Below the pieces are notes generated by a model. The model was not told where the DNA came from, did not search any database, and saw only the letters and a program-made list of their open reading frames with translations. A program made the position numbers and the translations under genes. From NCBI GenBank assembly GCA_041392785.1, contig JAWKLK010000008.1, positions 186,001 through 250,000 of the forward strand: a DNA stretch of 64,000 nt, read 5' to 3'. Of the stretch, positions 1 to 9,625 are shown piece after piece. How positions within the stretch are numbered: position 1 is the stretch's first letter; the number at the start of each line of letters is the position of its first letter. This DNA comes from OLB9 sp041392785. GTDB taxonomy: Bacteria; Bacteroidota; Bacteroidia; Chitinophagales; Saprospiraceae.

Positions 1-833
1 TAGCTGACACCTTGCAAAGATGGTCAAAAGAGCAGCAAGTAGATTTAGATATTGTGTTTACAGATGGGAAAGATCATGCTACTTATCTAACTGATGACGC
101 CGTCAATCAAGCATACTTTGCAGTAATTGCAGTAGGTGGAGATGGCACAATTCATGAAGTGAGCAAAGCACTGGTTAATAAAGAAACTGCATTCGCCGTC
201 ATTCCGCAGGGCTCAGGCAATGGATTTTGCTATCACATAGGTATAAATCGAAATATTGACAAAGCACTACAATACATAAATCAAGGTCAAATAACCATGA
301 TAGACAGTGGAATCATCAATGGTACGACACATTTTATTAATCTTGCGGGCATTGGAATAGATGGAAAAGTAGCTTACCTTACTAAAAAAAATACGAGAAG
401 AGGATTCTTCCCTTACTTCATGAATGCTATCGCAGAAAGTACGCACTTTAAATTCCAAAAATTAAAAATCAATTTTGATGACGAAGAATTCAATGATGAA
501 TTTGCACTTGTAGAGATAGCAAATGGCTCTATTTACGGATACGGATTCAACATTGCGCCACGAGCGTCCATATCAGATGGCGTGCTCGATGTGTTGTTAA
601 TTAAAAAGACTATGGTTCTCAAATATCTTTCGCTTATTCCAAAAATGCTGACCAATAATATCGATACAAGCCCACATGTGATTTATAGAAGGAGCAAAAA
701 AGTCCGCATTTCAACTGATGAAGAGTATTTCTTTCACCTTGATGGTGAGGGTTTTATTGGCAACACAGATTTAACTTTTGAAATCTTACCAAAATCTATT
801 AAAATATTAGCTCCAAATTCAATACATTTGTAA
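1..833 (+). CDS. Diacylglycerol kinase-family lipid kinase, 5' end cut by window edge
   Basis: YegS/BmrU-type lipid or sphingosine kinase (DAGK catalytic domain), which phosphorylates a membrane lipid such as diacylglycerol with ATP. The diagnostic nucleotide-binding motif VGGDGTIHE is visible near the start, followed by PQGSGNGFCYHIG and a C-terminal beta-sandwich region with HLDGEGF. The frame stays open to base 1 (a TTG at 12 is only the first possible start codon inside the window), and the usual N-terminal strand with a NP-x-SG motif is absent. The true start is therefore to the left of the window, with some tens of residues missing. The next gene, ddl, follows after 19 bases, so the two may be co-transcribed. 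The family is clear; the lipid substrate is unknown. Confidence 0.88.
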   Translation, partial: ADTLQRWSKEQQVDLDIVFTDGKDHATYLTDDAVNQAYFAVIAVGGDGTIHEVSKALVNKETAFAVIPQGSGNGFCYHIGINRNIDKALQYINQGQITMIDSGIINGTTHFINLAGIGIDGKVAYLTKKNTRRGFFPYFMNAIAESTHFKFQKLKINFDDEEFNDEFALVEIANGSIYGYGFNIAPRASISDGVLDVLLIKKTMVLKYLSLIPKMLTNNIDTSPHVIYRRSKKVRISTDEEYFFHLDGEGFIGNTDLTFEILPKSIKILAPNSIHL

Positions 834-852
834 CTCTATATTAATACCCATC

Positions 853-1941
853 ATGAAACATCTCAATGTCTTGGTAATAATAGGAGGACAATCTCCTGAA
901 CATCAAATTTCCCTAATTTCTGGCAAAAACATTATCGAAAATCTTGACCGAGAAAAATACAAGGTTAAAATTGTAGGGATACAGCCCAATGGAAAATGGA
1001 AATATTATGGAGAGTCAAAATTCTTAAAGAATGCCGGTAATCCCGACAAAATAAAGTTGACTAATAGTAAAATTGAGGTCTGTATAGTACAGAAAAATAC
1101 TGGTCATCACTTGATTAATGTTAAAAATGGCAAAAAAATCGCTAAAATTGACGTAGTCTTCCCTGTTTTACATGGAAGAAATGGTGAAGATGGCACTATC
1201 CAAGGTTATTTTAGAATGATTGGTATTCCATTTGTTGGGACAGATGTTGCGGCATCTGCCATAGGTATGGATAAAGATATATCAAAAAGACTTTGGAGAG
1301 ATGCTGGAATTCCTATTGCCAAGTATGTAGTTTTGGACCATTCCAATAAAGAAAATGAAACGTATACTTCTCTTTCTAAAAAATTAGGAAAGGTGATGTT
1401 TATAAAACCTGCAAATACAGGCTCGGCTGTAGGTGTAAATAAAGTTACAAATGAGAACGAATTTTTGCATGCAGTAGAAAATGCCTTTCTCTATGATCGT
1501 AAAATACTAGCGGAAGAAGCTATAGACTGTATAGAAGTGGAATGTGCAGTCTTAGGATATCGAGATGTACAAGCATCTATTTTAGGAAGTCTGAAGGCTA
1601 CGCAAGAATTTTACACTTATGATGCAAAGTATTTGGATGAAGATGGTGCCAAATTCGAAATTCCAGCTAAAATACCCATAAAATTGCGTAACGAATTGCG
1701 TCGTACTGCTGTGAAAGCCTTCCAAGCCATAGGAGGAGAAGGATTATCACGTGTTGATTTTTTCCTTAAAAATGACAACACTTTCGTGCTTAATGAAATC
1801 AATACTATGCCAGGTTTTACTAGTATTTCTATGTATCCAAAATTATGGGCAGCTACTGATCTTCCAATAAGAGATTTACTTGACAAATTAATTCTACTAA
1901 GCATAGAAAGATTTTTAGATCAAGAACAAAGGCAAAATTAA
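853..1941 (+). CDS. ddl: D-alanine--D-alanine ligase
   Basis: ATP-grasp ligase that joins two D-alanines for the peptidoglycan stem peptide in the cytoplasm. At 362 residues it has the length of the long Ddl form. Visible signatures are the N-terminal GGQSPEHQISLISG segment, HGRNGEDGTIQGYF, the ATP-grasp block MFIKPANTGSAVGV, and the C-terminal metal/substrate block NEINTMPGFTSISMYP. The ATG start lies 19 bases after the lipid kinase stop, which fits an operon. No unusual features were seen. Confidence 0.96.
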   Translation: MKHLNVLVIIGGQSPEHQISLISGKNIIENLDREKYKVKIVGIQPNGKWKYYGESKFLKNAGNPDKIKLTNSKIEVCIVQKNTGHHLINVKNGKKIAKIDVVFPVLHGRNGEDGTIQGYFRMIGIPFVGTDVAASAIGMDKDISKRLWRDAGIPIAKYVVLDHSNKENETYTSLSKKLGKVMFIKPANTGSAVGVNKVTNENEFLHAVENAFLYDRKILAEEAIDCIEVECAVLGYRDVQASILGSLKATQEFYTYDAKYLDEDGAKFEIPAKIPIKLRNELRRTAVKAFQAIGGEGLSRVDFFLKNDNTFVLNEINTMPGFTSISMYPKLWAATDLPIRDLLDKLILLSIERFLDQEQRQN

Positions 1942-1976
1942 AACTTTTTAATCTCTTTCGAGGTTAAAAGTTGTAT

Positions 1977-3914
1977 ATGAAATTATTTCAGGAATTCTTA
2001 TTCTGGACAGTACTGATGACGATAACTTATTCAGTGCAATCTCAAGAACCTTTTACATGTAAAGGACAATATTATATTAGTTTGACGGCTGAAAGGAAAG
2101 ATTATTCAGGACTATATGAAGTTAAAATCAATAATTCAGGTACACAGGCAGAGTTAATCAGTATAACTGAAAATTTAGGTGTTGTGTTGAATGCTATGGG
2201 TTATCGGAGCGTAGATAACTTGATTTATGGTGTAAATCCTGTCACCGGAGTTTTATCTAGAGTTGGAATGGATGGTATAGCAGAAGAATTGGGTAGGCCA
2301 GCAGGCTTACCTTTTAACACAAATTACTTCGCTGGAGACATTACTCCCGATGGACGTTTTCTTATTCTCATAAACATTGATGTCAGAAGTAGATTCATCG
2401 CAAAGGTAGACCTTAATGATCCTGATTACACTACCACAATAGTCCAATTGAGAGATAATGATGTAGGTATTGTAGACATTGCGCATGACCCTTTTAGTGG
2501 CACTATTTACGGTCATGATTTGCGAAATAAACAACTTATCACCATAAACCCTAACACTGGAGATATCAATAGAAATTTTATATTCCAACCACAGGTAGAC
2601 CAAATGGGGGCATTATTTTTTGATTCATTTGGCAATTTATTTGGTTACGGATCCTACCAAAGTAATGCCCAAAACACATTGATATCAATCAATAAAAAAA
2701 CTGGTGAGATGCGTAGATTACTTATTGGTCCTGATTCAGATGGCCAAGATGGTTGTGCTTGCCCTTATACGATTGAAATCGCAAAAACTGTTGAACCAGA
2801 CACTACTTTCGCTTGTACTGATGTGGTGTATCACCTTATCATTAGCAATGGCTCAGGAGCGATAAGAGAAAATATTAGTGTGATAGATACATTTCCTTCA
2901 GAGATCACAATCAAAGAAGTTATTTCTAATCCTTTTGGTGGTAATGTCAGCATTCAAAACAATATTTTGACTATTGAAGATATGCCTATAAAATTAGGTG
3001 TGGATACGATTTCGATTTTGGCGTACGTGAATCCTAGTACTTTAGGTACGATATATAACCAAGCCTACTTATCAGGCTTACCCATAGCCTTAGGTACAAG
3101 GAGTGTTTCTGATTTCCCCCCCACAGTAATAAAAAATGATCCTACTCCACTCACTATAATTCCATTCGATGTAGAAAGGTTTGAAGAGGATTATTTGCTG
3201 TGCAGAGGTGATTCCATACACATAGATATAAGTCTACATGGCGTGGACTACATATGGAATGATGGAGATAAAAATCCTATTAAAACATTGACCAGTGAAT
3301 TCAATGTTGTGACTATTTCTACTGGTTGCGAAGTAAAAGCAGTTGAAATGAATCTCAATTATGTCGATTTTACCGTTGATATTATACAAGATACCATAAC
3401 CTTGGATCTTGGTGAAGAGATAGAGCTAAACTGGACTTCTAATAAACCATTTGATGAGATCTTCTATATGTGGTCATCAAAATCACCCTATATACCGGTG
3501 GATAGTCTTCCCTTTTATTACAAGTTATTTCCGTTATTTGATGGGGACTTGAGTCTCATAGCTACCGATACTTTAGGCTGCACAGCACAGGATTTTGTTA
3601 AATTTAGAATATCAAAAGAAAGAGATGTTTTTTATCCAAATATAATGAGATCCGTTGGTAATGGTATCAATGGTACTTTCACTTTTCATTCTCCTATCAA
3701 ATTTATTTATGGACAAAATTGGAATATCTATGACAGGTGGGGAAATTTGGTGTTTCATCAACCGAAATTTGACCTAAACGATTCCACGGTTGGGTGGAAC
3801 GGCACTTTTGGTGGTAAATTTGTTGAAGAAGGTGTCTATACTTGGGTGAGCGAATTTGTTTTTTTAGATAATTTTGTCAAAGTCCTATCTGGCTCAATAA
3901 CAGTATTAAAATAG
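1977..3914 (+). CDS. Secreted protein with gliding-motility-type (T9SS type B) C-terminal domain
   Basis: Large exported protein. The likely start is the ATG at 1977 rather than the TTG at 1971, giving MKLFQEFLFWTVLMTITYS and a signal peptide ending around SVQSQ. The N-terminal third resembles a seven-bladed beta-propeller-like stretch of repeated short strands (for example GRFLILINIDVRSR and TGDINRNFIF). A DUF11-like module follows (VVYHLIISNGSGAIRENISV). The C-terminal ~90 residues (IYDRWGNLVFHQ, W-NGTFGGKFVEEGVYTW) match the CHU_C/gliding motility-associated C-terminal domain, which directs type B export through T9SS. The cargo function is unknown; a surface adhesin or structural role is an inference. 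Confidence 0.8.
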   Translation: MKLFQEFLFWTVLMTITYSVQSQEPFTCKGQYYISLTAERKDYSGLYEVKINNSGTQAELISITENLGVVLNAMGYRSVDNLIYGVNPVTGVLSRVGMDGIAEELGRPAGLPFNTNYFAGDITPDGRFLILINIDVRSRFIAKVDLNDPDYTTTIVQLRDNDVGIVDIAHDPFSGTIYGHDLRNKQLITINPNTGDINRNFIFQPQVDQMGALFFDSFGNLFGYGSYQSNAQNTLISINKKTGEMRRLLIGPDSDGQDGCACPYTIEIAKTVEPDTTFACTDVVYHLIISNGSGAIRENISVIDTFPSEITIKEVISNPFGGNVSIQNNILTIEDMPIKLGVDTISILAYVNPSTLGTIYNQAYLSGLPIALGTRSVSDFPPTVIKNDPTPLTIIPFDVERFEEDYLLCRGDSIHIDISLHGVDYIWNDGDKNPIKTLTSEFNVVTISTGCEVKAVEMNLNYVDFTVDIIQDTITLDLGEEIELNWTSNKPFDEIFYMWSSKSPYIPVDSLPFYYKLFPLFDGDLSLIATDTLGCTAQDFVKFRISKERDVFYPNIMRSVGNGINGTFTFHSPIKFIYGQNWNIYDRWGNLVFHQPKFDLNDSTVGWNGTFGGKFVEEGVYTWVSEFVFLDNFVKVLSGSITVLK

Positions 3915-3918
3915 TAAA

Positions 3919-4386
3919 ATGTTAAACAATATAGAATCCGATAAAAGTTTTGAAGTTCAAAGGCTCGTCTCACAGTTTTGTTTACCGACATTGGGGCATG
4001 AATACAACTATTTAGCTGTAAATCTTTGTAAAAAACTTGAAGAAAGAAAATCAAAAATCATTCATACTGGCAAGCCCGAACTTTGGGCTGCTGCGATAGT
4101 CCATAGTATTGCAATTTTGAACTTTCTATTCGATCAAACATTTCCACCAAGTATCAATGAAAATGAAATTTCGCGATATTTCAATGTAAATCAAGCTTTG
4201 ATGGTAGCCAAAAGTAAATTTATCCGTGAACGAGAAAACCTTGATTTCAGGTCTGAAGCTTTTTTATCAGAAGATGTTAAAATGCATAATCCTTTGAATC
4301 AGTTTATGGCTGTGGGTGGAATAATTGTTAGAAAAGAAAGTATTCCAGCCTCGTTGAGGTCAATTGTTGAGAAAACAATGGAATAA
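3919..4386 (+). CDS. Small cytoplasmic protein, DUF6398-like
   Basis: 155-residue protein with no signal peptide or membrane segment. The segment HTGKPELWAAAIVHSIAIL, followed by FLFDQTF and a helix-turn-helix-like stretch (EISRYFNVNQALMVAKSKFI), resembles the DUF6398 family, whose members may be DNA-associated; I recall this resemblance but could not check it. It starts 4 bases after the stop of the T9SS protein. The functional link is unclear. Function unknown. Confidence 0.6.
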   Translation: MLNNIESDKSFEVQRLVSQFCLPTLGHEYNYLAVNLCKKLEERKSKIIHTGKPELWAAAIVHSIAILNFLFDQTFPPSINENEISRYFNVNQALMVAKSKFIRERENLDFRSEAFLSEDVKMHNPLNQFMAVGGIIVRKESIPASLRSIVEKTME

Positions 4387-4462
4387 TTGACTATTATCGA
4401 TTAACTTTGCATTTAATTTTTTAAGAAACAATCCATTGTATTTATATAAAATTTGATTCAAC

Positions 4463-5497
4463 ATGTCAGCAGTATTAGAAGCAAAAAAAACCAATAAAAA
4501 ATCAGACAAAGGGTTAAAATATTCGAAAGATCAATATCTCAAATGGTTCGAGGTAATGTATAGAATAAGAAGATTTGAAGAGAGAACATTGTTTGCATAC
4601 TCTCAGCAAAAAATAAGAGGCTTTTGTCATGTCTATATTGGACAAGAAGCTATTGGTGCAGCACTTTCATCTGCTATTAGACCAGAAGATAAGGTGATTA
4701 CTGCTTATAGACAACACGGTGTTGCTTTGGCGCTTGGAATGGATGCAAACTCTTGTATGGCTGAATTATATGGCAAGGCCACTGGGTGTGTCAAAGGCAA
4801 AGGTGGAAGTATGCATTTTTTCTCTGCTGCTCATAATTACTTTGGTGGAAATGGTATCGTGGGGGCCCAAATTCCAATTGGTACAGGTATTGCTTTTGCT
4901 GAAAAATATAGAGGTTCAGACAATCTCTGTGTGACTATGTTTGGCGATGGCGCTGCAAGACAAGGTGCGTTGCATGAGGCATTTAATATGGCTATGACTT
5001 GGAAGCTTCCTGTATTGTACATTGTAGAAAATAATAAATATGCGATGGGAACCTCTTTAGAGCGTACCAGCAATGTACATGATATGTATAAAATTGGGCA
5101 TGGTTTTGAAATGCCTTCCGAACAAGTCAATGGTATGAATCCCGAGGATGTACATGAAGCAATTTCTAAGGCTGCTGAATACATCCGTAGTGGAAAAGGT
5201 CCATATTTTCTTGAAATTTGCACCTATAGATATCGAGGTCATTCTGTTTCAGACCCAGCAAAATATAGGACAAAAGAAGAATTAGAAGAATATAAATCCC
5301 AGGATCCAGTAGAAACAACAAAAGAACTTATTATTGCTAAAAAATTGGCTAAAGTAGAAGAAATTCAAGCCATCATTGATACGATAGATGCAGAAATTGA
5401 AACAGCTATGGAGTTTGCCGAAAATTCACCTTTACCTGAGCCTTCTGCACTATATGATGACAATTATATGGATAAAGACTATCCATTTTTACAATAA
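4463..5497 (+). CDS. pdhA: Pyruvate dehydrogenase E1 component, alpha subunit
   Basis: Thiamine-diphosphate-dependent E1 alpha subunit, which decarboxylates pyruvate for acetyl-CoA synthesis in the cytoplasm. The TPP-binding block runs from GDGAARQGALHEAFNMA to VENNKYAMGT, and the phosphorylation-loop-type sequence YRYRGHSVSDPAKYR is also visible. At 344 residues it has the usual length. The N-terminal basic stretch (KKTNKKSDKG) is a disordered tail. The E1 beta and E2 genes are not adjacent, so the complex is encoded elsewhere. A TAACTTTG -7 element at 4402-4409 may drive this gene, leaving a leader of about 45 bases. Confidence 0.95.
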   Translation: MSAVLEAKKTNKKSDKGLKYSKDQYLKWFEVMYRIRRFEERTLFAYSQQKIRGFCHVYIGQEAIGAALSSAIRPEDKVITAYRQHGVALALGMDANSCMAELYGKATGCVKGKGGSMHFFSAAHNYFGGNGIVGAQIPIGTGIAFAEKYRGSDNLCVTMFGDGAARQGALHEAFNMAMTWKLPVLYIVENNKYAMGTSLERTSNVHDMYKIGHGFEMPSEQVNGMNPEDVHEAISKAAEYIRSGKGPYFLEICTYRYRGHSVSDPAKYRTKEELEEYKSQDPVETTKELIIAKKLAKVEEIQAIIDTIDAEIETAMEFAENSPLPEPSALYDDNYMDKDYPFLQ

Positions 5498-5535
5498 ATA
5501 TCATACCAAAATAAAGAGCAAATACATCTAATTAG

Positions 5536-7167
5536 ATGGGGCATTTACTTATAGATAGTCCACTATTATTGCTCTTCATTGTATCTGCAATAGGATTTAT
5601 TGTAGGGAGAATACAAATTGGAAACACATCTTTAGGCGTTTCTGCTGTATTATTTGTAGGATTACTATTTGGGTCTATCAATTCAGAATACCATGTACCT
5701 GATATCATTTTTCAGCTCGGTATTGTCTTCTTTGTGTATACTATTGGACTAAAATCAGGTCCAATATTTTTCGACTCCATTTCAAAAAAAGGTTGGGAAG
5801 AAATATTCTTTATCTTCACTATGCTGGCTATTTCAGCTATTTTTACCATCATTATTCATTTTATTGCAGGATTTGACACTGCTACTACAGTTGGTATTTA
5901 TACTGGATCATCTACAAACACAACAGCACTAGCTGGAGTTATAGATATGATTAATCTGAAGTACAATGGTGATAGCACTTCTATAAAACAGTTAGTGGTA
6001 GGTTATACATTCTCTTATCCAATGGGAGTGATAGGTGTTATGTTCGCCTTAAAACTAATGGAAAGAATATATAAAATTGACTATAGACAAGAAGAAATGT
6101 CCTTAAAAAAGAAATTTCCCATAGATGAAACACTTACAAGTAAGGCAATACGCATTACGAATCCTGAAGTGGATGGAATGCAAATAAGGGAAATAATTAA
6201 AAAATATCAATGGAATATCATATTCGGTCGTGTAGATAGCCAGAAACATGGTACCAGTTTGAATAATTGGGATATTGCCTTACATCTTGATGATAATGTT
6301 ATAGTAGTCGGCACTGAAGAAGAATTATTTCAAGTTCAGCAAGTTCTTGGTGAGGAGGCATTAAATAGCTTATTGTATGATAGAAAAGAATACGACATTG
6401 TCCGAATCTTTGTATCAAATGTCGATGTCATGGGCAAACCATTGTCATCACTAAATCTCAACCATAAATTTAATGCTGTTATTACTAGGATTCGTCGGGG
6501 CGATGTGGAGATGCTCGCTACTCCTGACACTATTTTAGAACCCGGTGATAGAATCCGATTTGTCGCTAGCAGGAAAGACATAGCGGGCATTCAAGCCCTT
6601 TTTGGAGATAGTTATTATGCCAATAGCACAATCAATCTGTTCTCCTTTGGTGTAGGAATCGCTTTGGGTTTGATCTTGGGTATGATTCCATTTACTTTAC
6701 CAGGAGATGTTACTTTCAAATTGGGATTTGCAGGTGGACCATTAATAGTAGGTCTTGTGCTAGGAGCTTTGAGGCGAACTGGACCAATACTTTGGGTTCT
6801 ACCATATGGTTCAAATGTGACTCTAAATCAATTGGGGTTGACATTATTATTGGCTGTGATAGGCATCAGTTCTGGAAATACACTCTTGCAAAGCCTGCAA
6901 GATGGTCAATGGGTAAAAATATTTATGGCAGGAAGTGTCCTTAGTATTCTTACCACAATGGTAAGTGTTTGGATAGGATACTCTTTGCTGAAAATTCCTT
7001 TTTCCCTTTTACTTGGATATCAATCTAATCAACCTGCCATTTTGGATTTCTCAAATCAACTCTCGCAAAATAGAATGCCTTTAATAGGTTATACTTTTAT
7101 GTTTCCTATTTCTCTGATACTCAAGATAGTATTTGCACAACTCATTTATGTATTTCTAAATGCATAA
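5536..7167 (+). CDS. YidE/AspT-family membrane transporter with two RCK_C (TrkA-C) domains
   Basis: Inner-membrane protein of the aspartate:alanine exchanger (AAE) family. It shows the duplicated layout of the family: an N-terminal membrane half of about six helices (starting LLLLFIVSAIGFIVGRIQIG), two central cytosolic RCK_C domains (about residues 200-355, with LEPGDRIRFVASRKDI), and a C-terminal membrane half containing GFAGGPLIVGLVLGALRRTGP. Each half carries the GxxGGxL/GxSTNTTA-type signature (TGSSTNTTALAGV in the first half). At 543 residues it is close to E. coli YidE. The substrate is not predictable; aspartate/alanine exchange is shown for only a few members. Confidence 0.88.
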   Translation: MGHLLIDSPLLLLFIVSAIGFIVGRIQIGNTSLGVSAVLFVGLLFGSINSEYHVPDIIFQLGIVFFVYTIGLKSGPIFFDSISKKGWEEIFFIFTMLAISAIFTIIIHFIAGFDTATTVGIYTGSSTNTTALAGVIDMINLKYNGDSTSIKQLVVGYTFSYPMGVIGVMFALKLMERIYKIDYRQEEMSLKKKFPIDETLTSKAIRITNPEVDGMQIREIIKKYQWNIIFGRVDSQKHGTSLNNWDIALHLDDNVIVVGTEEELFQVQQVLGEEALNSLLYDRKEYDIVRIFVSNVDVMGKPLSSLNLNHKFNAVITRIRRGDVEMLATPDTILEPGDRIRFVASRKDIAGIQALFGDSYYANSTINLFSFGVGIALGLILGMIPFTLPGDVTFKLGFAGGPLIVGLVLGALRRTGPILWVLPYGSNVTLNQLGLTLLLAVIGISSGNTLLQSLQDGQWVKIFMAGSVLSILTTMVSVWIGYSLLKIPFSLLLGYQSNQPAILDFSNQLSQNRMPLIGYTFMFPISLILKIVFAQLIYVFLNA

Positions 7168-7325
7168 ATATAAAACTACATAGATATTAAAAGATTGTTA
7201 ATCAGCACAATATCTTAATTCCAAGATAAATCTTTTATATCTACCAAAAAAAATATTAGAAATTATTTTCAAATTACAAAAGTCTCCATATCTTTGCGTC
7301 GCTTTTAATGAAAGGCTATCAATTT

Positions 7326-7400
7326 GGCCCGTTCGTCCAGCGGTTAGGACGCCAGATTTTCATTCTGGAAACAGGGGTTCGATTCCCCTACGGGCTGCCA
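7326..7400 (+). tRNA. tRNA-Glu (anticodon TTC), CCA encoded
   Basis: Cloverleaf read by eye. Acceptor stem GGCCCGT pairs with ACGGGCT (one G-U), the anticodon stem CCAGA/TCTGG encloses the loop TTTTCAT with anticodon TTC, and the T-loop is GGTTCGATTCC. CCA is encoded at 7398-7400. A TATCTTTG -7 element at 7289-7296 lies 29 bases upstream. A strong hairpin follows directly, so the gene is probably a single-gene transcript. Confidence 0.95.
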
Positions 7401-7410
7401 AAAACAAAAT

Positions 7411-7450
7411 AAACCCTTATAAGTCATTGATTTATAAGGGTTTTCTTTTA
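7411..7450 (+). terminator. Rho-independent terminator after tRNA-Glu
   Basis: AAACCCTTATAA (7411-7422) pairs perfectly with TTATAAGGGTTT (7432-7443) around a 9-base loop, followed by a T-rich tail. It lies 10 bases past the tRNA CCA end. Confidence 0.85.
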
Positions 7451-7703
7451 TAATAAGATCTTTAAGTTCTTTTCCTCACATTAGAATACCAAAACTGCAT
7501 TTAAACCCCAATTAGGTCAGATACTGTTTCTACACTAAACTTTCTTTACAACCACTTTTACATTATTGGATATGTTTGGTGCACTTATATTTTCCCAATC
7601 TTGCGGTTTTGGAATATGCATTGCAAACTAAAAATGAGCCTACCTACTTACTTATCAAAGTTTTTAAATTTGTGTACTTTTGTTTTTAACAAATAAGGTT
7701 TAC
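7451..7703. other. Intergenic stretch between tRNA-Glu terminator and thioesterase gene
   Basis: About 250 bases without a convincing gene. On the minus strand a 28-codon reading frame (7621 to 7535), beginning MHIPKPQDWE, reads like genuine protein, but it is preceded by a stop and has no recognisable family; it may be the tail of a decayed gene. Near the right end a TACTTTTG -7 element (7675-7682) probably drives the thioesterase. Confidence 0.4.
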
Positions 7704-8186
7704 ATGGCACATCAAAATAAAATCACCTTCCAATTCATAAGCGAACCTACAGATGTCAATTATGGTGGAAACGTCCATGGTGGAGCTGTAATGAAGTGGA
7801 TCGACCAGACAGCTTATACCTGTGCAAGAAGTTGGGCACAAACTTATTGTGTTACAGTGTATGTTGGTGGTATAAGATTTTATCATCCCATCAGTATTGG
7901 AGATCTTGTAAAAATTGATGCTTACATCATTTATACAGGAAATACAAGCATTCATATTGCAATCGATGTCTATTCCAAGATGATAGATGTGGAAAATTTT
8001 ATAAAGAAAACGCATTGTGTCATTGTATTTGTTTCAGTGGATCAAAATGGCAATCCTACACCAGTCAGAAAGTGGATTCCAAAAACCGAAAATGAAAAAG
8101 AATTAGAAGCCTATGCTATTAAGCTCAAAAAATTGCGTGAAAGTATTGAAAACGAGATGAAACCATTTTTCGAAAAGGAAGCTTAA
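7704..8186 (+). CDS. Acyl-CoA thioesterase, hotdog fold
   Basis: Hydrolyses acyl-CoA to free acid and CoA in the cytoplasm. The ATG at 7704 (MAHQNKITFQFI) is preferred over a TTG 24 bases upstream, because the upstream region overlaps the -7 element TACTTTTG at 7675-7682. The hotdog signature GGNVHGGAVMKWIDQTAY contains the helix residues typical of YciA/BFIT-like thioesterases, and a second beta segment reads VTVYVGGIRFYHPISIGDLV. 160 residues, a single domain. The chain-length preference is unknown. It converges with the next gene and overlaps it by 4 bases. Confidence 0.88.
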   Translation: MAHQNKITFQFISEPTDVNYGGNVHGGAVMKWIDQTAYTCARSWAQTYCVTVYVGGIRFYHPISIGDLVKIDAYIIYTGNTSIHIAIDVYSKMIDVENFIKKTHCVIVFVSVDQNGNPTPVRKWIPKTENEKELEAYAIKLKKLRESIENEMKPFFEKEA

Positions 8187-9610
8187 TTTCGCCCTACCCT
8201 TTTGTATAATTCCAGCTTAACTCCTTCGCGCTTCAAACTATAAATCAACTCATATTCTAGCGAAAGAATTTTTCTGTCATTATCAGTAAAATCATTATAT
8301 ACATTTGAATACAAGATATATTGATCTGAAAAGACGTCTGCTGGTTTAAATTGATAGTTTGCATTCAAATTTAGTTCGATATATCTACTTTCAGCCACAT
8401 TTGGAAACTGACTTCCTACACTCTCCAAAGGAATATGTTTTGAGTCGAGATATTTCAACATGTCATCACGTAGTTTGTAATATGGAACGTGTGCCAAACT
8501 CCCATCCCATCCTTGAGAAATATGATCTGGATATACCCAAAAATGCCCGGTCCAAAGTGATAAAACGATAATCACCATCAATTTTGGAACCATTTTCGGA
8601 ACCAAATATCTCAAAATACTGAATGCTAAAATGGTTGAACTAAAATAAAATGGTAGTAAATATCGATGCGCATTAACCCCTCTATATATGAAAAAATGAA
8701 TGCCTAAGACCATAAGCAAGCCTAAACTAAGCCAAATGAACATGGACTGATTTTTCTGAATTAGATTAGGCCATTGATGCTTTTTAACTACCATTACCAA
8801 TACAACAATAAGCCATAATCCTATCCTTCCAAAATCCAATATACGCCATAATAATAGAGCCAATTGTTTAGGAAAATCCGTAAAATCATTAATGTAAAAA
8901 CTATTATACCATGGTGAATCTGAATGGATACCTATCCAACCCTTCACATAATAATGGTACATAAAATACGCAAAGACCATTGTCCCACCGATCAGATACG
9001 GCCAAATTATCTGAAAAATCCTGAATCCCTTTATATCGCGATACACAACATCCATTATAAAAAGCACAAAAACGACCATGGCACCTCGTAAACTTATCAA
9101 TGACAACCCAATTACTCCCACCCATTTCCATAAAGGATTGTTCGAAACAATTCCATAAAAGGTCATAGAAAAAAAGCACATTAAAGCTATATCTGGTGAT
9201 ACCAAAATAGATTGTGTCAGTAGTGTTGGATCTGATAGTAATAATACCACCAAAAACAACCTTTCTTCAGGTTTCTTAAAAAGCAATTCACTTATTCTGA
9301 ATACAAAAAAAATAATGCCAAAAAGGAACGGCAGCATAGCCCAATGCGCCACATCAAGTGATACACCAAATACTTTGAATAGTGCAGCTAAATAGTACCC
9401 AAAAACAGGAATATGACCACTATCAATATCATTTGGAAGAATGATAGACACACCAAAATGTTCATAAAAATATAAACTGTGTTTGCCTGCAAATTGTACC
9501 GTATCCCAAAATAAAATATTTTGAGAAGTAAAAATTAAGAGCGTTATGACACCTAAATAAAGTACAATTTCAAAATAGGAGTTCAGACTTGAGATATTAA
9601 GGTGCCGCAC
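8183..9610 (-). CDS. Multi-pass membrane glycosyltransferase-like protein (GT39/ArnT-like superfamily)
   Basis: 475-residue integral membrane protein with about ten hydrophobic helices. The first extracytoplasmic loop contains FWDTVQFAGKHSLYFYEH, the position where GT-C enzymes keep an Asp. Further loops end with GVNAHRYLLPFYF, like the dolichyl-phosphate-mannose-type glycosyltransferases. The likely role is transfer of a sugar from a polyprenyl-phosphate donor at the outer face of the inner membrane. The start is GTG at 9610; no ATG occurs before residue ~90, so an unusual start codon is required. It lies 15 bases downstream of the STAS gene on the same strand. The exact substrate is unknown. 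Confidence 0.65.
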   Translation of the reverse strand: MRHLNISSLNSYFEIVLYLGVITLLIFTSQNILFWDTVQFAGKHSLYFYEHFGVSIILPNDIDSGHIPVFGYYLAALFKVFGVSLDVAHWAMLPFLFGIIFFVFRISELLFKKPEERLFLVVLLLSDPTLLTQSILVSPDIALMCFFSMTFYGIVSNNPLWKWVGVIGLSLISLRGAMVVFVLFIMDVVYRDIKGFRIFQIIWPYLIGGTMVFAYFMYHYYVKGWIGIHSDSPWYNSFYINDFTDFPKQLALLLWRILDFGRIGLWLIVVLVMVVKKHQWPNLIQKNQSMFIWLSLGLLMVLGIHFFIYRGVNAHRYLLPFYFSSTILAFSILRYLVPKMVPKLMVIIVLSLWTGHFWVYPDHISQGWDGSLAHVPYYKLRDDMLKYLDSKHIPLESVGSQFPNVAESRYIELNLNANYQFKPADVFSDQYILYSNVYNDFTDNDRKILSLEYELIYSLKREGVKLELYKRVGRN

Positions 9611-9625
9611 CTTTAAAAAGACAAA

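Noticed and set aside
4837..5223. Antisense reading frames of 100-145 codons in pdhA, clpC (11816-12250), yihY (21169-21603) and the aldo/keto reductase (61577-61981)
   Set aside because: They lie fully inside well-identified genes on the other strand, have no recognisable family and look like ordinary frame shadows.
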